A DNA stretch of 19,324 nucleotides from an uncultured Lachnospiraceae bacterium (lineage in GTDB: Bacteria > Bacillota > Clostridia > Lachnospirales > Lachnospiraceae): NCBI GenBank assembly GCA_910586025.1, contig CAJUIO010000070.1, positions 1-19,324 on the forward strand, in the 5' to 3' direction. The notes under the pieces are model-generated. The model made no database searches and had not been told where the DNA came from. It saw only the letters and a list, made by a program, of their open reading frames with translations. Positions 1 through 7,953 of this stretch are shown here, in pieces (the first letter of the stretch is position 1; the number at the start of each line of letters is the position of its first letter). The position numbers were made by a program, and so were the translations under genes.

Positions 1-44
1 TTTAAAACCAGAAACACTATAAACAGAAAGGAGTCTTTGTCACT

Positions 45-1526
45 ATGAATGTTTATCTGATCATTGACACCGGAACCTCCAGCATGAGGAGCCTTCTTTA
101 CAGCCAGACCGGCGAGCTTCTTGCCAGCTTTCAAAGGACTTATCAGATGACTCTGACGGAAGACGGAGGCGCCACCATGGATGCCTCCGTCTTCCGCAAT
201 GCCCTGTACGCACTCTCCGCCTCCGCCGCCGGCTATGCCGCAGACCAGGGGCTCCATATCCGCAGCCTTTCCTTTACCTCACAGCGCAGCTCCGTGCTCC
301 CGCTTTCCGAGAACGGAACTCCGCTCGCTCCCATTCTCATGTGGTATGACAAGCGCTGTCAGGATATCTGCGCCTCCTTTTCCCGGCAGCAAAAGGAGCA
401 GATCCACCGTATAAGCGGCATGCTGCTCTCCCCTGTATGCAGCGCTCCGAAGATGCTCTGGCTAAAGCAAAGCTCCCCGGACCTCTATGAGTCCGCCTAC
501 AAGCTCGCCGGTATTCATGACTATCTCCTTTACATAGCCGCCGGTGTTTTCTGCACGGATGTCACCTGTGCGGGCCGCACATGCCTTCTGGATGCCGCCG
601 CACTGGAATGGTCCCTTCCGTTACTTTGCCTGTTCGGTCTGTCTTATGACAAGCTCTGCGCCCTGAAAGAACCGGGCTCCGTCGCGGGATTCGTCACTCC
701 CTCCTTTTCCCTGCGCACGGGTCTTGCTTCCGGACTTCCCGTCATCACCGCGGGCGGAGATCAGCAATGCTCCTGTCTCGGTCTCGGAATCCGTCGTTCG
801 GGAGAAACAGGGATCAATTCCGGCACCGCAAGCTATGTCACCACCCTCTCGGACACTCCGGAGACAAACGCATATAAGGGGGTGAACACAGTCCCTTCCG
901 CCCTTCCCGGCAAGTGGCTTCTCGAGGCTGCCAACACCGGAAGCGGCTCCGTGTACAACTGGTTCTGCCGGCAGTTCTACAGCCCCCGGCGGCGCTTTGT
1001 TTCCACACAGACCATCAATCAGGCAGTTCTCTCCTCCCCCGCAGGTGCCCGCGGTGTCCTTTGTCTGCCCTCTTTTGCGGGAAAGGGCTGTCCGGACTGG
1101 AACGGCGGAGCCAAAGGCGCCTTCTGCAATATCGGGCTCCATAACCAAAAGGAGGATTTTGCGCGGGCCCTTCTGGAGGGAATCTGCTCCGAAATCTATG
1201 ACTGCTGGACCTCTCTTCCGGAAGCCGGCCTTGCAAAAGACCCGATCCTCTCCTCCGGAGGCATGTCCCGCTTCCCGGAATTCAACCAGATTCTTGCGGA
1301 TATGATGAATTTGCCGGTGTCCGCATCCGATTGCCCGGAAACCACCTCTCTGGGCGCCTTTCTGAACACACTGCGGGCTTTGGGAGAGACCGCAGTCTTT
1401 GAGAGGCTCCTCTCCTCCCCCCGCAGGGAGCACGGCCGGATCTTCCGGCCAAGACCCGGGCTTCATGAGCTTTATATGGAGCAACACGCTCTCCGGACGC
1501 AAATTTATCAGAATATAAATTCATAG
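45..1526 (+). CDS. FGGY-family carbohydrate kinase (xylulokinase-like, substrate unassigned)
   Basis: Predicted cytoplasmic ATP-dependent sugar kinase, 493 aa, the usual full FGGY length. The N-terminus carries the phosphate-binding loop DTGTSSMRSLLY (residues 8-19). An FGGY-type segment ILMWYDKRC lies near residue 100. The expected catalytic aspartate is D239 in AGGDQQCSCLG, and a C-terminal ATP-site segment SSGGMSRFPEFNQ follows near residue 405. The start is supported by AAAGGAG about 10 nt upstream. It precedes a DeoR-type regulator on the same strand with a 95-nt spacer, and converges on a sugar ABC/GH31 operon, so it probably phosphorylates the sugar released by that pathway. FGGY members act on xylulose, glycerol, gluconate, rhamnulose, fuculose and others; the sequence alone does not let me choose. 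The family call is firm and the substrate open. Confidence 0.88.
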   Translation: MNVYLIIDTGTSSMRSLLYSQTGELLASFQRTYQMTLTEDGGATMDASVFRNALYALSASAAGYAADQGLHIRSLSFTSQRSSVLPLSENGTPLAPILMWYDKRCQDICASFSRQQKEQIHRISGMLLSPVCSAPKMLWLKQSSPDLYESAYKLAGIHDYLLYIAAGVFCTDVTCAGRTCLLDAAALEWSLPLLCLFGLSYDKLCALKEPGSVAGFVTPSFSLRTGLASGLPVITAGGDQQCSCLGLGIRRSGETGINSGTASYVTTLSDTPETNAYKGVNTVPSALPGKWLLEAANTGSGSVYNWFCRQFYSPRRRFVSTQTINQAVLSSPAGARGVLCLPSFAGKGCPDWNGGAKGAFCNIGLHNQKEDFARALLEGICSEIYDCWTSLPEAGLAKDPILSSGGMSRFPEFNQILADMMNLPVSASDCPETTSLGAFLNTLRALGETAVFERLLSSPRREHGRIFRPRPGLHELYMEQHALRTQIYQNINS

Positions 1527-1530
1527 CTCC

Positions 1531-1557
1531 TTTACAAATCAGCCGATTATTTGTAAA
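1531..1557. promoter_or_regulatory. 27-bp inverted repeat between kinase and DeoR genes, candidate operator
   Basis: Two perfect 9-nt arms, TTTACAAAT (1531-1539) and ATTTGTAAA (1549-1557), flank a 9-nt centre. An inner AATC/GATT dyad overlaps the arms. No T-tract follows on the plus strand, so a terminator is less likely. The position, 65 nt before the DeoR start, suits an autoregulatory operator. This is inference from position and symmetry. Confidence 0.45.
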
Positions 1558-1621
1558 ATAAACATAAAATAGTTGGATTTATCTTATTTGAACAAAAAAC
1601 ATTGAAAGGCGCCGGTCTCCT

Positions 1622-2431
1622 ATGAAAAACAGCAAAAGCATGATACAGGACCGCCAGAACGGCATTTTGGAATATCTGAAAAAAAACAACTCTGCAGATG
1701 TCAATCATTTGGCAGCTCTTTTTCATGTCACACCCATGACTGTGCGCAGAGATTTAGACGCATTGGAATCCCAGGGGTCTGTACGCCGGTTCTTCGGCGG
1801 CGTGGAATATCTCTCCGGTCCCGAAGATACTGCCGCCGCCCTGCCGGATACCGATTCTGTTTCCCTCCGGAAATCCGCCATCGCCCGGGCGGCGGCGGCC
1901 ATGATCGAGGACGGCGACACGGTATTTATGAACAGCAGCTCCACCGCCCTGCTGGCTTTGGAGGAAATGGGGAACAAATCCATATTCGTGATCACCAACA
2001 ACGGCCGTTCCCTCTACGCCAGGCGGGGCGGCAACGTGGAGCTTTTTCTCACCGGAGGCACCGTTTACGGCCAGAAGCAGAGCCTGGTGGGGGAATTCGC
2101 CCTGAAAACCCTCTCCCAGGTCACTGCCACGAAATGCATCATCGGTGTCAGCGGCATCAGCGTTACAGGCGGGATCACGAGCACCGTCGTACAGGAAACC
2201 ACTATCAACCACCAGATGCTTGCCCGGTGCTCCGGAGACAAAATCGTGGTTGCCGAAGGCTTCAAAATCGGCCTCAAGCATAATTTTTTCAGCGGAAACG
2301 TCTCAGACATCACGCATCTTATCACGGATTCCACCGCAGATCCGGTTCAGCTGGAAAAACTCCGCCAGCAAAATATCAAGATCATCCTTGTAGATCAATC
2401 AAACACCCCGCCGCAGGCAATGGGGTGTTAA
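1622..2431 (+). CDS. DeoR/GlpR-family transcriptional regulator
   Basis: Sugar-phosphate-responsive DNA-binding repressor, 269 aa, the normal family length. The N-terminal winged HTH (about residues 8-62) contains the DeoR signature HVTPMTVRRDLDALESQG followed by RRFFGG. The C-terminal sensor domain (about 85-240) has GDTVFMNSSSTALLALEEM, VITNNG and the late DITHLITDS segment. At the position where relatives often read ADSSKFG, this protein has VAEGFKIG, a small departure in the effector pocket. The ribosome site is weak (GAAAGG about 12 nt upstream), but no better start is visible. It probably controls the neighbouring kinase and the opposing sugar ABC/GH31 operon. Its last 50 bp overlap the GH31 gene on the other strand. 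Confidence 0.9.
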   Translation: MKNSKSMIQDRQNGILEYLKKNNSADVNHLAALFHVTPMTVRRDLDALESQGSVRRFFGGVEYLSGPEDTAAALPDTDSVSLRKSAIARAAAAMIEDGDTVFMNSSSTALLALEEMGNKSIFVITNNGRSLYARRGGNVELFLTGGTVYGQKQSLVGEFALKTLSQVTATKCIIGVSGISVTGGITSTVVQETTINHQMLARCSGDKIVVAEGFKIGLKHNFFSGNVSDITHLITDSTADPVQLEKLRQQNIKIILVDQSNTPPQAMGC

Positions 2432-4421
2432 ACTTGCAGAACCCTTCCTTATAGAAAAGAGGAATCTGGTCCAACGGGCAGGGAACCCGGATTTCCCTTC
2501 CGCCGTCCAGCGTCTCGTGATTCCATGCGTTCACCCACCTTGTGCCGGACGGGAGATACACCTTCCTGCTGCGTACGCCCTTTTGGTATACGGGAGCCAC
2601 CAGCACGGCGCTGCCGAACAAATACTCATCCTCGATTTCCCACGCCCTCTCATCCTCGGGATAATCGTAAAACAGGGGCTTCATTACAGGTGTCCCTCTC
2701 TCATGGGCCTCTCTCATCAGGCCTTTGATATAGGGCCGCAGCCTCTCCCGGATATTCAGATACTTCTTACAGATCTCATAGACCTCCTCCCCAAAGGACC
2801 AGACCTCATTAGGTGCCCCGGAAAGACAGGAGGAGCCTCCCGTATGGCCCACCCGGGGCTGTTTGGGTATCCTGTCCCCGTGAAGCCGCATTATGGGACA
2901 AAAGGTGCCGTATTCGAACCAGCGGATCAGAAGCTCACGAAACTCCCCGCTGGCAGGATCGCCCCCATGGAAGCCTCCGATATCCGTCGTCCACCAGGGA
3001 ATCCCCGCAATCCCCATATGGAGCCCCGCAATGATCTGTATATACAGGCTGTGAAAGCTGGAATAAATGTCCCCGGACCACACGCAGGCCCCATATCTCT
3101 GCGCTCCCGCCCAGGCACATCTGACCAGGCTGAGGATGTTCTTTTCCCCCTCCTTACTCAGCCCGTCGTAAAATCCTTTCGCATGGAGCAGCGGGTAATA
3201 ATTCCCGACCTGCAGATTAGTCCCCAGAGAATACCGGTAAAGGTCAAAATCATGGGTGCTGTACTCCGGCTCCGTCTCATCCAGCCAGAACAGCTTTATC
3301 CCCTTATCATAGTAGTTGTTCTTTATCTTATCCCACAGATACGCCCTGGCCTCCGGATTGGTGGCATCGTAATTCATCACGTTTCCATGGAAGCTCATTG
3401 ACATGCGCAGCCCCCTGTCCGCCCATACCAGATATCCCTTCTCCAGCATCTCCTCATAGTTCTCGCTCTTTGCATCCACCGTGGGCCAGACAGATACCAT
3501 CAGCTCAATCCCCATCTGTCTGAGCTCGTCCGCCATTTTTTCCGGCTCCGGCCAGAAATCCGGGTCAAACCGCCAGTCCCCCTGTCTGGGCCAGTGAAAA
3601 TAATCCGCCACGATCACGGAAATCGGAAGCCCCCTTCTCTTATATTCTCTGGCAACCTCCAAAAGCTCCTCCTTGGTCTGATACCTCAGCTTGCACTGCC
3701 AGAATCCCATACCGTAATCCGGCATCATGGGAACGGTTCCCACCGCCTTCGCATAAGCCTCCTCAATCTGCATCGGAGTATCCCCCGCGGTGATCCAGTA
3801 ATCCACGTACCTGGCGGAGCGCATGTACCATGTGATCCTGTTTTTTCCGAAGGCCACATTCCCTATGGCAGGATTGTTCCACAAAAATCCATACCCCAGG
3901 GAAGAGATGTAAAAGGGAACGCTGACCTGGGAATTGCGCTGTGCCAATTCCAGATCACACCCCTTAAGGTCAAAGCAGGCCTGCTGGTACTGTCCCATAC
4001 CGAATATCTTTTCCTTCTGCTCCGATTCAAACCGGACGAAAATCTCGTAATCCCCTCCCGGGATCCCTCTGTATTCCCTGGCATAAATCCCCATAGAGCT
4101 GCAGTTTTCCTCGGTCAGGTCATCCTTTGTCCTGACATACTCCTCCAAAAGCACGCTCCCCCTGCGATTGAAAAAGGTAAGCTTTCCCCGTTTCGTTATC
4201 TTTGCCCTTATCTTTCCGTTCTCTATCTGCGCCCCGTCTTCTCCAAGGCTTATTTTTCCCATCTGCTCCCCCGGCTCCAAAAGGGCCCAGTCATAATCAG
4301 GCATCTGAGGCCCTCTCGCAGCGCGCACCCGCAGCGCATCCGTCCCCCATGGCTCGATCCAGACCTGTTCCCCGTCAAAGCGGTAAACCAGCCGCCCTCC
4401 GTTCTTTTCAAATCTGCTCAT
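2382..4421 (-). CDS. Glycoside hydrolase family 31 (alpha-xylosidase or alpha-glucosidase)
   Basis: Retaining alpha-glycosidase, 679 aa, with no signal peptide, so cytoplasmic and acting on imported oligosaccharides. An N-terminal beta-sandwich is followed by a (beta/alpha)8 barrel. D381 in LFWLDETEPE is the expected nucleophile, and D451 in ACVWSGDIYSSF the acid/base. TTDIGGFHGG (478-487) and MRLHGDR (511-517) are further GH31 blocks. The motif DYFHWPRQGDWRFD (273-286) resembles alpha-xylosidase-like members. I chose the ATG at 4421 because GGAGGGAAAGGAA directly precedes it; the upstream ATG at 4493 overlaps the previous stop and would add a hairpin-encoded tail. It is the last gene of the permease/permease/binding-protein operon. 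The final 19 residues after IPLFYKEG run into the opposing DeoR gene and may be a non-conserved extension. Alpha-xyloside specificity is plausible but unproven. Confidence 0.92.
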   Translation of the reverse strand: MSRFEKNGGRLVYRFDGEQVWIEPWGTDALRVRAARGPQMPDYDWALLEPGEQMGKISLGEDGAQIENGKIRAKITKRGKLTFFNRRGSVLLEEYVRTKDDLTEENCSSMGIYAREYRGIPGGDYEIFVRFESEQKEKIFGMGQYQQACFDLKGCDLELAQRNSQVSVPFYISSLGYGFLWNNPAIGNVAFGKNRITWYMRSARYVDYWITAGDTPMQIEEAYAKAVGTVPMMPDYGMGFWQCKLRYQTKEELLEVAREYKRRGLPISVIVADYFHWPRQGDWRFDPDFWPEPEKMADELRQMGIELMVSVWPTVDAKSENYEEMLEKGYLVWADRGLRMSMSFHGNVMNYDATNPEARAYLWDKIKNNYYDKGIKLFWLDETEPEYSTHDFDLYRYSLGTNLQVGNYYPLLHAKGFYDGLSKEGEKNILSLVRCAWAGAQRYGACVWSGDIYSSFHSLYIQIIAGLHMGIAGIPWWTTDIGGFHGGDPASGEFRELLIRWFEYGTFCPIMRLHGDRIPKQPRVGHTGGSSCLSGAPNEVWSFGEEVYEICKKYLNIRERLRPYIKGLMREAHERGTPVMKPLFYDYPEDERAWEIEDEYLFGSAVLVAPVYQKGVRSRKVYLPSGTRWVNAWNHETLDGGREIRVPCPLDQIPLFYKEGFCKFNTPLPAAGCLIDLQG
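2402..2429. other. Hairpin inside the convergent DeoR/GH31 overlap
   Basis: Arms AACACCCC (2402-2409) and GGGGTGTT (2422-2429) form a perfect 8-bp stem, with a small GCC/GGC stem within the loop. It covers the end of the DeoR gene up to the first base of its stop, and codons just before the GH31 stop. No clear T-tract follows on the plus strand, and termination on the minus strand would remove the GH31 stop. I do not call it a terminator; it may pause RNA polymerase or stabilise mRNA ends. Confidence 0.4.
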
Positions 4422-4448
4422 TTCCTTTCCCTCCATATTATCGAAAAC

Positions 4449-4477
4449 CCGGAACCGCACTTGCAGTGCGGCTCCGG
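4449..4477 (-). other. Intergenic stem-loop after the sugar-binding protein gene
   Basis: Arms CCGGA-A-CCGCAC and GTGCGG-C-TCCGG pair with one internal mismatch around a 5-nt loop, giving an 11-bp GC-rich stem in the 71-nt spacer between the binding-protein stop (4493) and the GH31 start (4421). On the minus strand only GTTTTCG follows, a poor U-tract. A structure here typically protects the highly expressed binding-protein mRNA and reduces readthrough into the next gene, as known for the malE-malF spacer of enteric bacteria. The structure is clear; the role is inferred. Confidence 0.6.
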
Positions 4478-4492
4478 ATCTGCGTTTTCCCA

Positions 4493-5818
4493 TTATTCAA
4501 CAGAAGCGTTAATCTCCGCAACCTTCCCGGCCACGGCTGCCGCTGCCTCCTCCGGCGTTTTGGAACCCACGAGCACTGCCTGAATTCCTTCCTGGTATGC
4601 GCCTGAAATCTCCGTCCACTTCGGATGAGGGCCTCTGGGCTTTGCCATCTCAAACAGTTCCACAAACACCCGCATCTTCTCATCCTCCGGATACTGCTCC
4701 TCGGGTGTCACGTCCGCTCTCGGGGAGATTGCGGCACCTGCCACATTAAACGGAACATTGTTTTCCCGGCTCAGCATCCAGCTCACAAAATCCCAGCACG
4801 CCTCCACGTTCTCTGCGGATTTCGTGATCCCGATATTTTCCCCTCCCAGGCTGCTTACGCTTTCCTTATCCTTAGGAATGTAAGCGATGGAATATTCCAG
4901 TTCCGGCGCATCCGCCAGGATATTGGAAATCTGCCAGCTCCCGTTGATCATCATGGAAGCGTTTCCCGCCGCAAACTGCTTTTCCACGTCATTCTGAGTC
5001 CAGTTGATGCACTCATTGCTCATATAACCTTCCGAGGCAAGCCGCGCAATCATCTCAAACGCCTTAATCCCGCCTTCGGAATCCGCTTCATTGACAGTGG
5101 CTCCTGTGGACTGGAAAAACGGCATGAAGTGAAACACTCCCTCCTCGCTCTTGACCGCACTCATGGCAAACGGGTATGACGAGGTGCCCATTCCCTTCAG
5201 CTTTTCACAGGCCGACAGCAGCTCGTCCCATGTTTCCGGAACCTTCTCAACGCCTGCGGCCTCCAGATGCTCCTCATTGACAAACAGTCCAAGGCAATTG
5301 CTTCTAAAGGGCAGTGTATATTGCTTTCCCTCATATTGTCCCGACTCCAGAGGACCCGAAACAAAGGAATTTCCCTCCCAGCCGTTCAACAGCTCCGTCA
5401 CTTCCTCAAACATTCCCGCCGCCGTAAGGGATGCGGCATCCGGATTATCCACGATGGCGATTTCCGGCAGATCCCCTGTAGCTATCCCCAGGGTATACTT
5501 TTTCAGAAGCTCCGCGCGGGGGATCAGCTCCACGGTCACATGCACCCTGCCCTCCGGCAGATTATTATAGGCCTCCACCATCTTCTCGAAATTTTCACCG
5601 TTTACGGTCGTGTAATAATGCCAGAGAGTGATTTCCTCCTTCTCCGCCGCGGCCTTCTGCTCCGGCTCGTCTTCCTTTGTCTGCACCGCAGCCTCATCCT
5701 CCTTCGTCTCCTGCGCAGGTGCCGGGGTATCCTTGGCCCCTCCGCCGCCGCAGCCTGCAAGGCTTCCGGCCGCCAATGTCACGCCAAGCAGCATTGCCAA
5801 CAATTTCTTTCTTCCCAT
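4493..5818 (-). CDS. Extracellular sugar-binding lipoprotein of a CUT1 ABC importer
   Basis: Solute-binding protein, 441 aa, a typical family-1 length. The signal peptide MGRKKLLAMLLGVTLAAGSL ends in the lipobox LAGC, with C23 the lipidated cysteine. A Gly, Pro and acidic linker follows (about residues 24-60), then EEITLWHYYTTVNGENFEKM, typical of the start of this fold. MINGSWQISNI and WDFVSWMLS are further family motifs. I chose the ATG at 5818 because AAAAGGAGAAG lies directly before it and the signal peptide starts there; the longer frame from 5911 would begin in the dispersed repeat. It captures the sugar for the two permeases encoded upstream. Its place after the permeases is less usual. 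The specific sugar is not readable. Confidence 0.93.
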   Translation of the reverse strand: MGRKKLLAMLLGVTLAAGSLAGCGGGGAKDTPAPAQETKEDEAAVQTKEDEPEQKAAAEKEEITLWHYYTTVNGENFEKMVEAYNNLPEGRVHVTVELIPRAELLKKYTLGIATGDLPEIAIVDNPDAASLTAAGMFEEVTELLNGWEGNSFVSGPLESGQYEGKQYTLPFRSNCLGLFVNEEHLEAAGVEKVPETWDELLSACEKLKGMGTSSYPFAMSAVKSEEGVFHFMPFFQSTGATVNEADSEGGIKAFEMIARLASEGYMSNECINWTQNDVEKQFAAGNASMMINGSWQISNILADAPELEYSIAYIPKDKESVSSLGGENIGITKSAENVEACWDFVSWMLSRENNVPFNVAGAAISPRADVTPEEQYPEDEKMRVFVELFEMAKPRGPHPKWTEISGAYQEGIQAVLVGSKTPEEAAAAVAGKVAEINASVE

Positions 5819-5845
5819 TTTTCTTCTCCTTTTCTTTTTGAAGTG

Positions 5846-5957
5846 TATTTTATTCCTGCGGGCAACGAGCCAAGCGGGCATGCAGGCATGCACATTTGGC
5901 GACTGCCGCAAGGGTCAATACCCCGCAGCTCTGCTGCGTTACAAGCTTGATGCCCCA
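5846..5957 (-). repeat. Dispersed repeat family 1, long copy, within the sugar ABC operon
   Basis: The 224-nt spacer between the MalG-type permease and the binding protein holds no gene. It contains the family 1 core (5856-5872; minus strand TGGCTCGTTGCCCGCAG) next to hairpin-forming segments: GCAGC-AGA-GCTGC, GATG-GGG-CATC and two nearby copies of GCATGC. The core recurs at 7861 and 18996 in the same orientation. The outer limit at 5957 is my estimate. I know of similar unnamed spacer sequences in Lachnospiraceae, but that is recollection only. Confidence 0.5.
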
Positions 5958-6042
5958 TCAGCCTGCCGCGGAGTTGTTGACTTCAACTGTCCTGCCTCCC
6001 GTGAGATGATTCTTTGTCCAGAACAGCCTCTTCCTGTATTCG

Positions 6043-6897
6043 TTATCCCTTCACCGCTCCCGCAACCAGTCCGCCTACAACATATTTCTGCGCCAGAACA
6101 AAAATCAGGAGCACGGGCAGTACAAGAAGGCAGCCATATGCCATGATATAATTCCACCTCACCCCGTATTCATTCATCAGGTTATAGATGGCGGAGGTCA
6201 TGGGGAGCAGCTTGCTGTCGCTGTTAAAGGTATAGGAAAAAATCAAGTCATTCCACCCGTGTACAAACCCGAAGCAGCAGACCGTGACAAGTCCCGGCTT
6301 GATCATCGGAAGGACGACCCTGAAAAACGCGCCCAGGGTGCCGCAGCCGTCAATCCTTGCCGCCTCCTCGATCTCCCTTGGACAGCCCATAAACATGGGG
6401 CGCAATACCAGCACCGTAAAGGGTATGGTGATGGTACTCACGGACAGAATCGGCGCCAGATACGTGTTCAGTATGCGGATTCTGGTAAACGTCAGGAACA
6501 TGGGCGTAAGAGCCAGAGAGGCCGGCAGCATCTGCGTCATCAGAAAAACCATGATCACGCCCCTCTTGCACGGGATTTTATATCTCGTAATACCATAGGC
6601 GGCCGGAACGCCGAGCAGGAAGGAAATCGTCATGGCACTGACCGCAATCAAAAGGGAATTTTTTGCGGATACCAGAATCGAATATTTTCCCGTAAGCTGC
6701 TCGATATATCCCTTCAGGGTGACAGTCTCCGGCCAGAAGGTGGGCGGATTCCTGAAAATTTCCGCATCTGTTTTCAGAGAGCTCAAAAACAGCCAGATCA
6801 GGGGAAACAGGAATACCAGGGCAACGCCAAGGCCAAGGATATTCCAGAACGCAGCCCTCCAGGCAGCCTTCCTGGAAATACGCATTTTTCTTTTCAT
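6043..6897 (-). CDS. CUT1 sugar ABC transporter permease, MalG type
   Basis: Inner-membrane permease subunit, 284 aa. Six hydrophobic segments are visible, the first at about residues 16-38 (LGLGVALVFLFPLIWLFLSS). The cytoplasmic EAA loop EEAARIDGCGTLGAFFRVVL, which docks the ATPase, sits around residues 180-200. The C-terminus FVLAQKYVVGGLVAGAVKG is typical of MalG-type subunits. The start at 6897 is set by GGAGGAGATGGG just upstream and by a 4-bp ATGA overlap with the stop of the preceding permease, which implies translational coupling. The downstream spacer to the binding protein is unusually long (224 nt). No ATPase gene lies in this operon, so a shared MsmK/MsmX-type ATPase encoded elsewhere is expected. 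Confidence 0.93.
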   Translation of the reverse strand: MKRKMRISRKAAWRAAFWNILGLGVALVFLFPLIWLFLSSLKTDAEIFRNPPTFWPETVTLKGYIEQLTGKYSILVSAKNSLLIAVSAMTISFLLGVPAAYGITRYKIPCKRGVIMVFLMTQMLPASLALTPMFLTFTRIRILNTYLAPILSVSTITIPFTVLVLRPMFMGCPREIEEAARIDGCGTLGAFFRVVLPMIKPGLVTVCCFGFVHGWNDLIFSYTFNSDSKLLPMTSAIYNLMNEYGVRWNYIMAYGCLLVLPVLLIFVLAQKYVVGGLVAGAVKG

Positions 6898-7814
6898 CCC
6901 ATCTCCTCCTTCCTGATCAGCCAAAGATATAAAAGCGCCACAGCCAGCAGTATCGCCATCAGCACGTTGGCCACCGCGGCCCCCTGTCCGAAGTAATAGT
7001 ATTGAAAGGACTGCTTATAGGCAAAGGTGGACAAGACCTCGGTGGCATTCACCGGACCGCCTCCCGTCATTACGAAAATCAGATCGAAGACCTTGAAGGT
7101 ATTCACAAAGCCCAGCACCAGAACGGACATGATCGCCGGTCCGAGCAGCGGCAGCGTGATGCGGGTAAAACGCTGCCAGGCGTTCGCGCCGTCCACGGCC
7201 GCACTTTCATATACATCCTGCGGGATGCCGGAAAGTCCCGTGGAGAGCAGAAGCATATTGAACGGGATACCGATCCAGGAGTTTGCCATGATCGGTCCCC
7301 AGATCGCCGTTTTCTCCCCCAGAAGCCACCCCACCGGTTCACGGAGCAGGCCCGTCTTCACCAAAACGGTGTTAATGATGCCCACATCCGGACTCAGCAT
7401 ATATTTGAAAAGCAGGGCGGTCACCGTGACCGGCATCATCCAGCTCACTACCAGAAATCCCCGCAGCGGCTTCGCCAGGGCAAAGTCCCTGTGAAAAAGG
7501 AGGGCCAGCAGAAGGCCGACGGAAAACTGAACCGCCAGACAGACCACCGTGTATAAAAACGTATTTTTCAGCGCCGGAAGCATCGTCTCATTGGCAAATA
7601 TTTTTCTGTAATTTTCCAGTCCGATCCAGGGCTTTTCCTCTCCCGCGCCAATATTGAAGACAGACACATCCTGAAAGCTCATGAACAGATTATAGGCAAT
7701 CGGATAGCCGATCATCACCAGCATGTAAATCAGTCCCGGAAGCACAAAGCACAGCCCGATCAGGATTTCACGTTTACTGTTTGTCATCTTTTTCTCATTT
7801 CTCCTTTTCATCAT
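6894..7814 (-). CDS. CUT1 sugar ABC transporter permease, MalF type
   Basis: Inner-membrane permease subunit, 306 aa, first gene of the minus-strand sugar operon. Six membrane segments are apparent, the first at about residues 17-38 (GLCFVLPGLIYMLVMIGYPI), followed by the family segment NLFMSFQDVSVF. The EAA loop is YESAAVDGANAWQRFTRITL (about residues 205-224). GGAGG lies 5 nt before the ATG at 7814 and 8 nt before a second ATG at 7811, so either may be used. It forms the translocation channel with the downstream MalG-type subunit. A promoter with perfect -35 (7977-7982) lies upstream, leaving a leader of roughly 130 nt that contains a dispersed-repeat core. Confidence 0.93.
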   Translation of the reverse strand: MMKRRNEKKMTNSKREILIGLCFVLPGLIYMLVMIGYPIAYNLFMSFQDVSVFNIGAGEEKPWIGLENYRKIFANETMLPALKNTFLYTVVCLAVQFSVGLLLALLFHRDFALAKPLRGFLVVSWMMPVTVTALLFKYMLSPDVGIINTVLVKTGLLREPVGWLLGEKTAIWGPIMANSWIGIPFNMLLLSTGLSGIPQDVYESAAVDGANAWQRFTRITLPLLGPAIMSVLVLGFVNTFKVFDLIFVMTGGGPVNATEVLSTFAYKQSFQYYYFGQGAAVANVLMAILLAVALLYLWLIRKEEMG

Positions 7815-7860
7815 AATCGCCTCCGTTCTATAGTTTTATCCTTTTATTCATTATTTATTT

Positions 7861-7877
7861 CCGCAGACAGCGAGCCA
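7861..7877 (-). repeat. Dispersed repeat family 1, short copy in the sugar operon leader
   Basis: The minus strand reads TGGCTCGCTGTCTGCGG, followed by AAATAAATAA. It matches the cores at 5856 and 18996 except at purine/purine or pyrimidine/pyrimidine positions. It lies in the predicted 5' leader, about 50 nt before the permease start, and lacks the long hairpin-rich part seen in the copy at 5846. Confidence 0.5.
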
Positions 7878-7953
7878 GCCTGGCGCGCCTCTCTATTTGT
7901 TCTTTTTTGATATTTATATGTATTTTTATTAACTTTTTCTTTGTTATGTTTGT

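Noticed and set aside
621..1502. 293-codon minus-strand open frame opposite the kinase gene
   Set aside because: Exact antisense shadow of a well-supported FGGY kinase; no recognisable domain and no ribosome site.
4422..4493. Upstream start for GH31 at 4493
   Set aside because: It would translate the intergenic hairpin; GGAGG directly before the ATG at 4421 and the conserved N-terminus favour the shorter form.
2517..4583. Long plus-strand open frames (2517-3401, 3594-4583) opposite GH31 and the binding-protein end
   Set aside because: Composition is that of antisense to GC-rich coding DNA; the GH31 frame has full catalytic motifs, these have none.
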